A stretch of DNA of 64,000 nt from Dipteris shenzhenensis (lineage: Eukaryota; Polypodiophyta; Polypodiopsida; Gleicheniales), in the NCBI GenBank assembly GCA_047967505.1, contig CM106538.1. The stretch is one strand, 5' to 3'. Position numbers and translations under genes: made by a program. The notes beneath the pieces are model-generated. The model saw only the letters and a program-made list of their open reading frames with translations. It did no database searches and was not told the origin of the DNA. Every line of letters starts with the position of its first letter. The first letter of the stretch is position 1. Below are positions 1 to 12,779 of the stretch, piece by piece.

Positions 1-178
1 AGCATGCCTGCAAGCTAACCAGGGTATACAAATCATAACAATTTATGTCAGGCCTGGAGAAAAGAAACAGTCCAAACAGATTAAAAAGGGCTTCATTGGG
101 GGCGGGGACAAGGGGGTGTTTGTTATGCACGTCTTCGAGTAAATTTACCAATTTCCACAATAAAAACAACTCTCTTAC

Positions 179-3143
179 TTTGAAAGCATCTTCGTCAGTG
201 CGATCATCTCCTACATAGATAGGGAACACATCATTCCGATTCCCGAGACCTGTCAATATTCACAAATGTGAATTGTCATTAGTGATCTCTAACAGTCAAT
301 TATGCAGAGCTTTAGTATAGAGATCAATCATCTCTTTTAGGTTTGCAGTTACAGTCTTACCAAGCGTCTTTAGCAAGTAGTCCAGTGCCTTTCCTTTGTT
401 CCATGCTATGGGAGGGCGGACTTCCAAGATCTGAGAGACATGAACATATCCTTTTAGTTCTTGAACACCGTTTCATCATTTCTCCTGCAAACAACTGCAC
501 AACATAAGTGGAATTTTACCTTTCGGCCTTGAGTCAGGCAAAGAGTTGGATAAGACTTCAGGACCTCTTGCACCTGTTCTGCTAATGCAAGCCAATTCTG
601 GGAAAAACAATTCAAACATGATTACAATGTAAAGATGTAAAGAAACGGTACTCCAGCAATTCCACAAAGTTTGTTTCTCTCACACTGCATGTACTTGCAG
701 GATCTGAAACAGTCCTTTTCCAAGGAAAGAGCATACTTATGCCATAACTGTTGTACAAAAAGACCCCTAGATACATACCTCCTCTTTCACACATCGAAAA
801 TGCACACTGATGCAAAACTTGTTGTGTTCAACCTTTGCTCCAAGCACTTTCTTCGCCTTATCCTCCAAAAGCTTGAAGACCTGCATACGCTACTTCTATC
901 AGATGATGCACCAAGCATGCACCAATATATACACACTTGGATGGCTGATGACAACGCACATTGATAGGAACATATTTTGAGAGCCTTAAGCAAATTTTCC
1001 ATTTCATCACAAATATACATACATACATCAAATAACAAACATCACAGAAATAAATGCGGGAAAGGAGTACAGAATAAGATTCACACATGCTGGAGGAGAG
1101 AGAACATTAGAACAAGGGAGGCAGATGTTGCCATGATAAGCTGACTTTACCTCATTCATGACATGAGTGTACTCACTGGCTGGCTGAAAGAGTACCACTT
1201 CATTACCCTGCAAATTAAATCCACAACCCGGTTTTTAGAGTAACATTCAAACCCAGATTTAAAGACCCAATAAAAAGGACAACATTTCTACATAGTAACT
1301 TTTGAAAAAAGTAGTGCAAAAAAACCCCTTTAAAAATCAGTGAAGTTTTTTGAATGGGTTTTTGCTCAGTAAGGTGAACAAAAAGAGAGAGATCCAGAGC
1401 CGTGCTCTCAGTTCTAAGCAAGGAACTGGGAAAGTGTACGGGATCCACGTCAGACACTCGAAATACACACTCCAAGTACAAGCCCTCTTATATTACCCTT
1501 GGAGCACGCATTCACTGGATTTGGGGTAGATGGGAATGTGCGCATGGGTTAATAACTTAATAGAAGCCGTTTTCTAGATTCTCATGGAACCCTGAAAGGA
1601 ATTGTTTTACCCTTTTCTTTCAAAAAGGGCAGAAGGTAGGAGCACTGGCAGGAGGGGGAGGGGCAGGGGATGGTTGTTTTCTCTGTGTTAGGGAAGGTGA
1701 GCAGCTGGAGCTCTATGATGTGTTCTCCTGAGAGCTTTATTGGACCGTGTTTGAGCCATGGAAAAAACACTGGCCTCTTCACAGAACTGCGGATATCACT
1801 AAAAAGTTTGGAAGTTACCTTATCATCCATTGTTTTGGTCCCTGCATCCCTGCACCCATTACAACCTTCTGCAGGTCCCATTATGTCCATTCCATGACTG
1901 CCTGCATAATATAGCTCAGGTAGTTGCACAAATTCATAAACCTGCCAGAGAGAAAGGTGCTTCTTTATGGGGCTTCACACAGTTACAAGCTCGCTATAAT
2001 ACTTAATTGAAAAAGTCTACTGCAATAAAGTGACAAAAACCAATAAAATGAGTATTTGAAAGCCTCAGTGAAACTTCTTGACTAGAAACTTAGACAGGCT
2101 TTTGCAGATTTGATTGAATTTATCTTCTCCAAACTTTAAAAAGGGGGTTCTTTAGGATTGAAACATACCTTCTCCCTACTCCTTCCGGTAATGATTGCTG
2201 TTGGAAAACACTTTGCTACTTCTTTTACCACTGTACGCATCTGTAATTACAAACACGGAATCTGGATTAGCGGTGAGAAAACCACTGGCTACTTTCTAAC
2301 ACTTCAAAGATACTAGGGCAACAAACCTAGAGTACTTCCATGGTTGAAGTATGATTTCTCATTGGACGTCAACAGCAGAGCATCCCAAGCAAAGGCTTCA
2401 GACATACCTCATCCGACATGAAAGCGCATTCTGGATCTTCAACGATTGGTGACAGTGTTCCGTCGTAGTCTAGAAAGACAGCAACGCGTTTCCCCTTAGC
2501 ACCTTCCACTATCTTATCAAATATATCCAGTGCAGAGGGATGCTCTGCCTGTACAAACAAGGACAGCAGTGTAGGTAATTTTAAAACGCGTTTACAAATG
2601 ACATGATGCACAATTGAAAAGAAGGGGAAGCATAAACAAACGTTGGAGAGCATACAACTATGTTTTACAAGATAATTCCCAGAACAGACAGTCACAGACC
2701 CAAACAGATAATACAAGACTTAAACTAGGCTCTGGAAATTTGCGAGTCTAATTATCCAACGGAAACAGTTGTGCTAGCATCCAACTTTAATACAGGAAGA
2801 GCAACAACCAACTTACAATCCATGCTCGATCGACTGAGTCAATGTTTGACTTGTCAAAGGGGTCACTCTGTAAGCATCTACTACGAGGGGGCGACGAATC
2901 TTTCATTGCCTCAAGCCAGCCATGAGCTAACCCATTCTCAATCTTGCGGGGAACGGATCTTCTCTTTAAAGTAGTGTACGCAGGTCCACTAGCTGCTGAG
3001 CTTGTGAATGATGGATTTGGAGAATACGTAAACAGAGGTGTATTTGAAGCTGCTGATGATAAAGATGCCAATTGGAACATGGAAGAAGAAATTGATGAGG
3101 AATCTGTGACGACGGCATGATGGTGTTTGGATCTGAAAGCCAT
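179..3143 (-). CDS. TPP: trehalose-6-phosphate phosphatase (TPP), 3' end off the window
   Basis: This enzyme removes phosphate from trehalose 6-phosphate, the last step of trehalose synthesis and a sugar-status signal in plants. Eight exons join in frame with GT-AG borders: 3143-2817, 2548-2408, 2240-2169, 1941-1819, 1207-1151, 880-779, 597-520, 430-361, and a ninth, 249-179, giving 347 codons. Exon 1 (109 codons) is a Ser-rich, poorly conserved N-terminus, usual for plant TPPs. Exon 2 carries HAD motif I ([12 protein letters not shown]), exon 3 motif II (TAIITGRS), exon 4 [12 protein letters not shown], exon 6 [11 protein letters not shown], exon 7 LTQGRK, and exon 9 the acidic motif [13 protein letters not shown]. 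Family members are about 360-390 residues, so roughly 30-50 C-terminal residues are missing; no exon for them is found in bases 1-178. The start at 3143 is the first Met of the conserved frame. No lesion is seen, so the gene looks functional. Confidence 0.93.
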
Positions 3144-3650
3144 TCTACCAACAACCTTCCTTTATTGACACCTGATATATTATCCGGTTGGTTTCTTATA
3201 AGATTATTGGCAGGGCCTTGATGATGCTTTGTTCTTTCCCTTCGCAAACTGGCTGGCAACTTTGAAGGGTCTATTTTGACCCTAGGCATGAATTTACGAT
3301 AAGCTATCTGCTGGCAAGGCAATCTACAAAGGAGCGATCCAAGAAGCCCGGCCGACGGAGAATAGATACCTGAAATCGGGCAGAAAGAATAAGCCGACTG
3401 TAAAGACCTAATGCATTGCACTTCACCTGAAAACAATTGACGTGGAAAGAATTATATAGGAGCACCAAGGACTGTAGACAACAATTGACGTGGAAAGAAT
3501 TATATAGGAGCACCAAGGACTGTGTAGAAAACAGGACCATGTTCTTAACCGCACATCGTTTGTTTCTTGCTTGTAATAAAATCTGCAAAACAAATCTCCC
3601 CCTCGTACCTATGGCTGGTGAGAACAGAAAGGTGTTTTCTTAGCGAACAC
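3144..3650 (-). promoter_or_regulatory. 5' leader and proximal promoter of the TPP gene
   Basis: DNA directly upstream of the TPP start codon. Reading on the minus strand there are good acceptor-like sites (TTGTTTTCAG before GTGAAG near 3428; GATTTCAG before GTATCT near 3372), so the leader may itself be spliced. The transcription start cannot be fixed from sequence. It contains the tandem 48-bp duplication listed separately. Confidence 0.4.
3433..3527. repeat. 48-bp tandem duplication with bZIP-type core upstream of TPP
   Basis: Two head-to-tail copies start at 3433 and 3481. About 43 bases are identical (beginning ACAATTGACGTGGAAAG) and the tail diverges. Each copy holds TTGACGTGG, which on the gene strand reads CCACGTCAA, an ACGT-core site of the kind bound by plant bZIP factors. 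The near-identity implies a recent duplication. Confidence 0.85.
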
Positions 3651-4900
3651 AATCACTGTAAAGTATTGAAGATAATCCTCCGGAAAAAGTCAAAGCGATG
3701 TTGACGCACTGGTATGGAAGAAGTTTTCACCATCCTTCCAAGCCCCGGCAATTGAGAAAATGAAGATCCATCCATTTTCCAGCCTCATGGCGAATTCAGC
3801 CACGCTAATTGGAGCCTACACGGTAGAGAACTGCGTACATACAATTCTACTATAACACGGACAATTGGTCGCGTAAGGAGCTCTTTGGTCAAACTATTGG
3901 GGGCGAAGCACGCCATCAATCGTTCTAATACTGGATTGCAAATGCGCCCACACTAGCGGGGCGCAAATTTGTCGTTTTCCTGCGAGAATATGATTGTCGA
4001 GAGATGCTACAGCGCTCAACTTCTCACGATCCGATACGAGCTCACAAGCATTTTATAGACAAACTATATATATGTTGGTTGCATCGGCGCCTACAATTCG
4101 TATGCATTGCGTATGAAGTCTCATGCAGGATGTGCGGGACTCGAGCAGGAAAGGAAGGCAAAAAAAACAGGACCCCGGGCTATCAGATTTCAGAAACGCA
4201 CACAAAGCGAAAGGTCATCAGACGAGTTGCCGATAGGCGAGGCGGAGGAATTAGTAGAGCAACACGATTGAAGGAAACGAGCAAGCAATGCGTGCGAGAG
4301 GCAGGAGAAGGAGTGCAAACAGGAGGGAAGGGGGGAGTACCGGAGAGCGGAAAGCAAGTCGAGGAAGCAGAGACCTCTAGAGATGGGTGTTAAAGCTTGA
4401 TGTGAGGATGATCCGTTTATATAAACAGAAGCTGTGCAGGAGAAGAGCTCGTCTCGTCGCCTCGGGGAGGATGCGAATACTTCGAGAACGATGATTGCTC
4501 AAAGAATGTGGATTTGTGTCAAGAGGAAATCCGCCTTTTGCACGATCTTTCGGATCCTCTTCGATGCGCGCCAACTGACTGAGCAAGCTCTAGAACTCGC
4601 AATCTGGTATAGTACAACGACGCCCGTCGCCCTCTGAGCACGAATTGGTAAAGGTGATGGAGGGAGGAGGGCGACGGGGGTACCAGAGAGGGCTCGCTCT
4701 ACGCTGTGTCTACTTCTCTGGAGCAATCCGTGATGCTGATTTACGTGTCACGCGGTATGGGGAGTGTCGCACTGATGAGGAATGCAGATAAGGCGGGGAA
4801 GTAAAGGCGAGCTCGGTAATGCAGGGGAGTAATGGCGAGCAGCAGGAAGCTGTTTGTCGTGAGCGAAGGGGGAGAGTTCCGTTAGGGAACGGAGGCGGGG
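3651..4900. other. intergenic, no gene recognised
   Basis: Mixed-composition DNA. Short open frames on both strands resemble no family. TTTATATAAACAG near 4417 is TATA-like, with no coding frame I can connect to it. Confidence 0.5.
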
Positions 4901-5215
4901 GCGATGGCGATGGAGATGGGAAATAATGGAGATGGAGATGGAAGATGGAGATTGCGATGGAGATGGAGATGAGGATTGGAGCGATGGAAGCTTTGTGGCT
5001 ATGGCGATTGGAGAGAGCTTGGCTATGGTGGAGATGGAGAGCTTGAAGCTTTTTGGCTATGGCGATGGAAGCTTGAAGCTTGTTGGCTATGGTGATGGAA
5101 GATTTGAAGCTTTGGGCTATGGCGGAAAAAGCTTGAAGCTTCTGGCTATGGCGGAAGAAGAAGATAACCAAGATGATGAAGAAGAAGAAGAAGAAGAAGA
5201 AGAAAATAAAGAAGG
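4901..5215. repeat. GATGGA minisatellite, 30-bp repeats and GAA microsatellite
   Basis: Three blocks in a row. 4903-4985 is built from GATGGA/GATGGC units. About 5015-5157 holds five imperfect 30-bp units of the form GCTTGAAGCTTNTTGGCTATGG. 5155-5212 is (GAA)n. Because the unit is a multiple of three, both strands stay open: the plus strand would encode a Met/Glu/Asp-rich protein with SLKLFGYGDG-like repeats and a Glu run. Nothing else supports a gene, so this is listed as a repeat. Confidence 0.8.
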
Positions 5216-5287
5216 TTTATGGGCCTTATTATTAACTTGGCGAGCTCTGCTAAAGTATTTGGTGTAAATGTGACTTTATTTTGGGGT

Positions 5288-5645
5288 TTTTTTTTTTCGC
5301 CCCGGCTGGCTGGCAATTTTCTTAGAGATAGCCGCCGGCGTGGTTTGCCGGCGTGTCCCGCGAGGCTCCTCCAGCTGCCTCCCACGCCCCCCCCCCCCAC
5401 ACGACAACCCCCTCCAGCTGTCTTCCCCCTGTCCTCCTCTCGCCCCCGTGTGTCCGCCCCCCTCTCCTCTATTTCTTTTAACCCCTCTTCCCTTCACATT
5501 GGTTTCCTTTTCTCTTTTTTTGAGTTGCCTCGATTACCCCCTCCCCTTCCCCATCTTGCCTTCCTCCACCCCTCCCCCATCCCAATCTTGCATCCCTTCC
5601 TTCCCGCCCTTCGGCCTTCCTCCACACTTCTCTTTTCAATGTCAC
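5288..5645. repeat. polypyrimidine-rich low-complexity block
   Basis: Plus strand is almost wholly C and T, with a T run near 5288, a run of about ten C near 5388 and repeated CCCTCC, CTCC and TTCC words. Open frames here (Pro/Ser/Leu-rich) follow from the composition. Confidence 0.75.
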
Positions 5646-5649
5646 CTGT

Positions 5650-6768
5650 CATTCCAGCAACAACTCCGTTCTTTAGCATGCATGCATCCCATGGATGCCT
5701 ACTCTCGCTTGCCTCTCTTTTAGGGACCCAGCATCTCTCCAATGACAGCCCAATGGTAACCACTTCAGCAATCTGATCCTGGTGAGCAGGTATCATCCTA
5801 CCTTTGCAAAGAGTGGAATTCTAAACTAGCTTTGTGTGGAACAACCCTCTTCATAACCTTTCCCTAGGGAACATATTAGACTCGCAGTTACCAATATCCA
5901 CTCCCTCCATCCACATTGTAAGTAGCCTGCATGCACTCATTGGGGCCACATTACAGAACATAGACTTGGACAATTTCTGTTTGTCAAATCACCCTTGTAT
6001 GTACAATGCAACTACCAACTATTACAGTTGGTTGGGGCATGTTGAGTCACCCAGGTTTCTACAGTATAAAAGCATTGGCAATTCCCATGTGCCCCATCTT
6101 AGCTTAAGGTCACCATCTTTATCACTACAATGGCAACATCATGAAAATGTTCCGAATAAAGTCTTTTCCCACCTAATTTCCATCCACAAGATCTGTGCCT
6201 GCATCTGAGCATCAGTGGGGGTAGCGATCCTCCAAACAAACAACACATTTTTATTTGTCCAAGAGCAATAATTGAGTGGCTACAGCTCACCAAATCACAA
6301 GAACTCTGGCTCCCACCTATTTTTTACTCAGGCACGTGCCGGCACTCAAGAGTCTCAAAGAGGTCATGAAGGGATTTCGATGAAAAGTTCCAGAAGTTGA
6401 CCAGTTCATTTATTTACAAGCTTTGGAACCCGTAACAAAATCTGACTAGAATAGCAAAGAATTTGGAGGTTTCTGTGATCTGCCACACAAATTTATTAAC
6501 AGGTAAAGATACGAATTTCAACAAGTGACAAACCAATGGGAGGCGAGTGAGGGGACAAGGGCCAATGGGAGGGGAGTCTTCAGAGGTTTTCGAGGGTGGA
6601 TTGAACCCAAAAAAAAAAAAGAGAGAGGGAGCAATTGCACCCACACAATCCACAACATGTCGAGGACAAAGGCGACACCATGTGGAATTGGACAAAAGAG
6701 ACGATCATATGCTTTGGATTTGTCCGATGTGAGACAAATTTGACAAAGTTCACACAATACGGGGGTTG
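5650..6768. other. intergenic, no gene recognised
   Basis: Ordinary AT-rich sequence with no convincing frame. An A run and AGAGAGG lie near 6610. Confidence 0.5.
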
Positions 6769-6769
6769 G

Positions 6770-7460
6770 CCAACTGGCAGGGGCAGGCGGACAACGGCCT
6801 AACGCCCAAGGCCAGCTAGGCGGGAGGCGCCATGCTGTGGGCCGCCGACCTGGAGCGATTTGGCGCGGCCGAGCGCACCACGTAGGATAAGCGCGCCATT
6901 CCGTTCCGCGAAACTGTGTGCCGGCCAGCGCCCGCCTTTCCGGCCTTGGTGGGCGCGCGGCGCGGAATAAAGGCGTGGCCATGGTCAATCGTGCCCGGAA
7001 TGGGCCAGGCGTCGTACTCCACGCCCCCGCCACGTGGGCCCCACGCAACCCCTTCTAAAAAAGGCCGCCCTCCTTCTCGGCCTCACCACCGCGCACCTGC
7101 CGGTCCCGGGACCCGCCACGTCCCCATCGCCGCGGCCACCTCAGACCAGACAAACCCCTCATCATTCGGCCGTATCCCACCCGTCCCTTGACACGTAGTC
7201 CTGCTCCTCTGCCCCACGCTTTCCGGCTGGCAGCGCTGGCGCGTTGCCACGTTGCCGGGTCTCGGGCCCACGCGCGCTCCGCTTTTAAGAAATGCAAAGT
7301 ACCGACTCTGCGGTGGTTATGTCCGCGTGTCGTGGTAACTCTTCCCGGGGCCGGCCTTAACACGTGTTGGTTGGCGAGCCGGTTATGATCTTTATCCATT
7401 TCAACTGACGGCCACGTAGATTGCTTCAATCCGGGGAATAAAGTCGCGCCTCCCAAGCAC
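6770..7460. promoter_or_regulatory. CpG-rich island with TGGGCC (site II) motifs
   Basis: About 700 bases with very frequent CG dinucleotides (several lines of 60 bases hold five to ten), against CG-poor, AT-rich DNA on both sides. TGGGCC/GGCCCA words occur at about 6838, 7001, 7034 and 7262, and CACGTG/ACGTG words near 7031 and 7362. Site II elements bound by TCP factors have this core in plant housekeeping promoters. Open frames exist on both strands but resemble no protein. A promoter or 5' end of an unrecognised or lost gene is my inference. Confidence 0.45.
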
Positions 7461-7469
7461 GTTTTGCAC

Positions 7470-8814
7470 ACCTTTGCCCTCCCTTTGTGTAAATTTTCAA
7501 GGTTGGAACTTTGAACTTGGAATTGGGAAAATGCTCTCGAGTTCCCACACCACATTCACTTTCTCACCTTGACATTTTCCTCAGCCGAGCGCACGCCACC
7601 AACGCATTTTCAAGGACACACAAGTAAGGCCGCCAGCTATACAATGGGCATGGGCACCTGTAGATTTCAAGGGTCACATTTTAAAACAAGACTTAATTTG
7701 AAAAAGCCTACAGTAAAGCTCGTAAGAAGTCTCTCCTTCATTGGGTTCTACAAAAGTGAGACTCGACCGTTCAATAATTGCTTGCCGACTCGAGGCTTTG
7801 TGATAAACATTCACGGTCCCAATAATCAAAATTCTACTATTCATAATGTCTTGTTACACGTTTTGGCTGTTGACTCTAGTAATTACATTTGCATGCAATA
7901 ATTGCATTGTTAATTGATGTGAGAGTTGATGCCTACACTCCCACCAATGCAAAAGCCTATCATGCTCTAGCTACCCTTCATTTTACGCATTTATCTTCAT
8001 GTAAAAGGTTGCTTATCCTCGAAACTTTTGGCTCTTCCTAATAAGTTTATTAAATATACCGTCATAAATTAAGCCCAACTTGACCTTAAAGCTTTGAGAT
8101 TGTAGGGTTCCATTCGGTGGAGGCCCAATGCAAGGAATGGCTTATGCATGTAGGAGGGAATCTTCATGCTTAAAGGAGCGACACGCATTAAATGTGCATA
8201 CAAATGAACTGTGAACATTCAATTGGAAGTTTCAATAATGGAGCACACAGCATGACACTAGGGGCCAACAAAGCCATACTATTTGCACCTTGTTTGGGCC
8301 ACAAACAAAATCATTTGCAAGTTCGTGCAAATGTAGAGTTTCATTGGTGGTGAAAGTGAAATCACGATTTTGGCACTTTTGAAGCTTTTACTTAAGGTGG
8401 TTGGCAAACAAATTATTGAATTTCTTATGAATGAAGGGACCCATCGCATTATGCAAGCTAGAAAGATAATGAATTTCTTGTGGTACATGTAGGAGTGGTG
8501 CATGTAGGATTTAGAGGGGGGAAATTATCTATTTAGGACACATCATATTTACCTTAATGAAAGCTTAGACATATGAAACGTTCACAATATTTCTAAATAT
8601 GGGAGTGTCATTGAAGTTATGGCAATGTTTGCTATTCAAGATAATGTGTGCAGTAAATCAACACCTAATGTAATAGTAGACAAAATTGCTCCCCCTATTT
8701 ACTTGAAATAATCTTGTCTTTTCTGTATGCCTAACTAAAATTAAAATTTCTCTTAGTCTTGAATAGGGAAAAGGTGGCTCCTTGGACACTCTTGTTTCAT
8801 ATGGGAAGCATGTA
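7470..8814. other. intergenic, no gene recognised
   Basis: AT-rich. One open frame (7569-7901, plus) has no recognisable domain. Confidence 0.5.

Positions 8815-8881
<67 letters not shown>
8815..8881. repeat. (CT)n microsatellite
   Basis: About 33 CT units with two interruptions (GT, TT). Confidence 0.95.
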
Positions 8882-11267
8882 AATGTGACACGGGTTGATT
8901 CCACCTACAAGAAGGTAAGGAAATGATTGAAACACAATGTTTAAGCAAGCAGGGGCCAACATCAACCTTTAAAAAAGGACTTCAATTATTAAACAACATT
9001 TTAATAATAACCATCCATGTTTGTTTAGATCTGTTATTCAAAAAAATGTATACTTGAACAAAGGATTTACCTCAGTGATATTGAGTGCTTAAATTGGGCA
9101 TTTCCCAAGGGCAAAACGACTTTTCTATATGTATGCGTGAATCCTGCAGAAGGAGAAAGTGGAGACAATACATAATGTATCCTTTTGGAGGAGACCATGT
9201 TATCAAATCACACATAAGGCCTTGACAATAATTGAAACATTATGTCAATATTTACATACTACACATCAAGTTCCATGCTTTCTATAGAGTGAATCTTGTC
9301 ATTCTTAAAAGTGAGGTAGGCACTTCATCTAGCACTTTTGAAAAAGTCCACAAAGATGCTTTGTACTTGATTCCAAATAATTATTATGGCTTGTGAAAAT
9401 CTCAAGTCAACTTTTTTTACACTTTTAACAAATGATTGGAGTGTATATGTACTTTTTCATTTGTCCCTATAAAAAAGATTGTAAAGTAAAACTTTAAGCA
9501 ACAGTCTACTTTCTTATTAAAGAGTATTGTTGAAATATTATGACGATCATGTTTTCAAAGAAAAGTTCGTTAGGAATCTTGAAAGTAGCTTTCAACATGC
9601 TTGAAAAGAGCTAGATTAATAGGAAAACAAATGACTTTATAAATGTGCCTCAATACTTGGTATGCCTCCATGTTAGTTGCATGACACCTATCATATAGAG
9701 ATGAGTCTATGAAGCAAGTTTTAAAAGCATACTAACAATAATGAAGCCCATGGCCCCCCCACCTTGCCATCAATTAATTAAATTTTCATGGAGATTATGT
9801 GCATCGAAGCTCATTATTGAGCAATCTCTTTCCACATTTAGAACTTGCCCTTTTATGGGAAACATTACAATTGTCACACATGTTCCTTTCATTAAATCAA
9901 CCGAACCTAAATAAATCCAATTACACAAAACTTTTCAATGTTTTGTGTCCCTAATAAAACTCTTTAAAATGATACCTTCCTAATGTTTGATGCCCCTTCA
10001 AAGTAGGTTTTGAAAATAATTGAAGGGATGGTGCCTATTCTTGAAAGAGAATGCAAGCATAAAGTGGAAGAATATAAACATGTGAAGATAAAATGCTATC
10101 TATTATGTAACAAGGTTAAATGATATGAAAATGAAGAATTGAATTGGGTTAACGTCTTGTTTTATTCAATAACATCTATTGGGTCTCAGAGATACAGAGC
10201 ATATATGATCTATCATAGCTGATATGAGTTGCATTCATGACCCACTAAGAATTAATCCCCACGGCGGGTGCTTAACCAATGCAATATTCCAAAATATACA
10301 TATTATTACATCTTCAAACTATTATTGTTAAGTACCAACATTATTTTTCATTTTCCTAAGTAAATTGGGTATTTAACAAGAGCGAAAATGCATTATAGCA
10401 ATAGAATCATTGTTGGCAACCTCAACAATATGAATGACCATTTGGGCCCAAAAAGTTTGGATGAGAAAACTCAATACAACGTGGATACCCTCTCACTACA
10501 AAATCTTACTTTTAGCATATATTTGAGCATGTTATATCAATTATGATTAGTCATAAGTAGGTGATTAAAGCTTCAATTATCTCCTAGAATTCCCATCTTT
10601 GTTATTCATGATGCATATATTATGCTTTTACAACAGGTTAGTGAGATGAGAACATTACCTACAGATTATGACTTTTATCAAGTCATGGGTAATATCACTT
10701 TTTAGCAATGTGATTCCTTATAATACTCATTGAAAATAACACCTCTTCAAGTCCCTTAATCAGTAATAAGACTTTGTAGAGAATAAACCGATTGTTTATC
10801 ACGGTTGAAAATCAACAAGATATCAATGGCCCTTGTATTAGATCCCACCATCATGTATATTTGAGTTTTAAGGAGGAAATTTTTTCTTAATAGAACACAC
10901 TATGAGTAGGGAGGTGATACATTTTTTGAGATCTTCAGTAGTTTGGAACATGATGTCCTCATTCACATGTGAAATGCTAATGCAATCAAAATTAGTGTTA
11001 GCTTAGTCATTTTCTTGATCTTTTGTAAGGATCTTTTGCTAGCGCAAAGTTATCTTTTTTGAAATTATAAGAAATTTCATTAATGTCCTCCCCTACGTTA
11101 TGGATTCTAATACTAGCACCATGTGTCTTGATGTCTTTAGAGGATGTTTGAAGTCCCAAATCAATAATGTTTCTAATAAATGTATATACATGACATTGCA
11201 TGTATTATACAAACATAAAGAGCCACATACATGCATCATTCCTTTCAAATACATCTTTCAACAAAAG

Positions 11268-11270
<3 letters not shown>
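8882..11270. other. AT-rich, gene-free
   Basis: No frame, domain or obvious repeat on either strand. Probably old transposon-derived DNA beyond recognition. Confidence 0.5.

Positions 11271-11311
<41 letters not shown>
11271..11311. repeat. (GA)n microsatellite
   Basis: Twenty uninterrupted GA units. Confidence 0.97.
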
Positions 11312-11314
<3 letters not shown>

Positions 11315-11438
11315 ATCCATCTTCTACATGACTAGCTTCATTTTTTCTCTTCCTCTATCATTGAAAAATTCAACAACAAAAAGGTCTTAGCAACAAAATG
11401 AAGTGTGCACATCAAAGCAACAAACTATGAAATTATCA

Positions 11439-11512
11439 ACAAAAGAAACTTATAAATAGCATTCCAAATTTGACGTTGTCGACAAAAGACACTTATAAAT
11501 AACATTTCAAAT
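11439..11512. repeat. short tandem duplication, period 43
   Basis: ACAAAAGAAACTTATAAATA... at 11439 recurs at 11482 with three mismatches in 31 bases. Confidence 0.75.
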
Positions 11513-12147
11513 GTCCAATTGGTGCAACATGGTTTACATGACTATCATAAACACATTAATATATTTAAAGCAATCTTTATTTTTTGGTATAAAGAGATTT
11601 TATTTGACTAGGTGCAGTTGTGTCATAATAGTGATTTTCATAAGTTGTTGCATAGAATTAGAAAAATAGAACTGAAACTCATGACATGACAACAAGCCAT
11701 GCATTATTACAGCTCACAAAAAATTAATTCATCCTTTAAGCAGCGTCTCATATAAGGCTTAATAATTATAGGAAAGACACCATCAAATAATTTTTTGTAA
11801 AGTATTTAAAAAATATTAATTTGTCATAAAGGTACAAAAGCATATATATTTATCATAAAACATTAATACCCACGTGTAGTAGATTCATTTCAATCATGTC
11901 AATTGCAACATGGTTAGTCTAGTAAGAGGGTAGATTAAATAATTTCACACACCATTGACTTGATGTGTTGATTAATTGAAATCTCAATGACCTATACCTC
12001 TAGTACTAGCATATCATAACTACAAAACTATCATGATGATGAGTAGAGCAGCATTATGTTCTTTTTATTAGAGGGGTCTTTTATTTCATTGCACTACAGC
12101 ATAATTAAATTACACTATTATTACATTGTGATATTTTTTATGATGTA

Positions 12148-12293
12148 TTATTTGACGTGAGTCGTCAAATATAAAACAATGATGATCACCTTATCCTTCT
12201 CAAGATATGTTCAGCATGCATTATTTGACGTGAGTCAGCAAACGCGAAAAAATGAAGATCACCTCATGCTTCTCTAGAGATGGTCAACATGAG
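12148..12293. repeat. 73-bp tandem duplication
   Basis: TTATTTGACGTGAGTC...ATGATGATCACCTTATCC at about 12148 repeats at about 12221 with moderate divergence. Copy 1 has a 7-bp hairpin (TTTGACG / CGTCAAA); copy 2 has TGAGTCA instead. Confidence 0.75.
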
Positions 12294-12779
12294 TTGCAAA
12301 TATGATTTCATAATGTATTTTCTCTTCAACCATATGTTAGCAATTTGTTTAGCTTGCATTTTGAGTCCTTAATCTTAAAGATAAATGACATTGGTTACTT
12401 ATGGAAAGCCTTAGCTTCTCTACAATGGACAAAGCTACTTCTATGGAATCCAACATCTTCTCCTCAATGTTTCTTATTGACAAACGATCACACAATTGCC
12501 TCCTTTTTTTTTATTTTTAATAAAGAAAAAGAGAAGATTTCATTAAAGGGCTGGTTAGGCCCAAATAAGACTGATACAAAAATTGGCCAAATCAAGGACT
12601 AGCCACCCTTAGCCTATACCGCATGCGGTTTAGGGGTTATGCCACCAGACTGCTCCAACAAAGAGCAAGTTCACGCTTGTTATAGGGTCACTACCTCCCA
12701 ACAGCCATCCTAGGTCTCTCAAGTTAGACTTGACCCGAACTATGACCATGGATTCTCTATACCCTACACCTATCGATTA

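Noticed and set aside
1-120. Possible last TPP exon after TTTTCTCCAG near 54 or CTTGCAG near 8 (minus strand)
   Set aside because: Sequence after the first acceptor hits a stop in the required phase, and neither continues with TPP-like residues; the real exon is probably left of the window.
5219-5776. Long Pro/Ser-rich open frames on both strands
   Set aside because: Explained by C/T-only composition; no domain and no codon structure.
6518-7555. Arg/Pro-rich open frames in the CpG island
   Set aside because: High GC removes stops on all frames; no similarity to any protein family I know.
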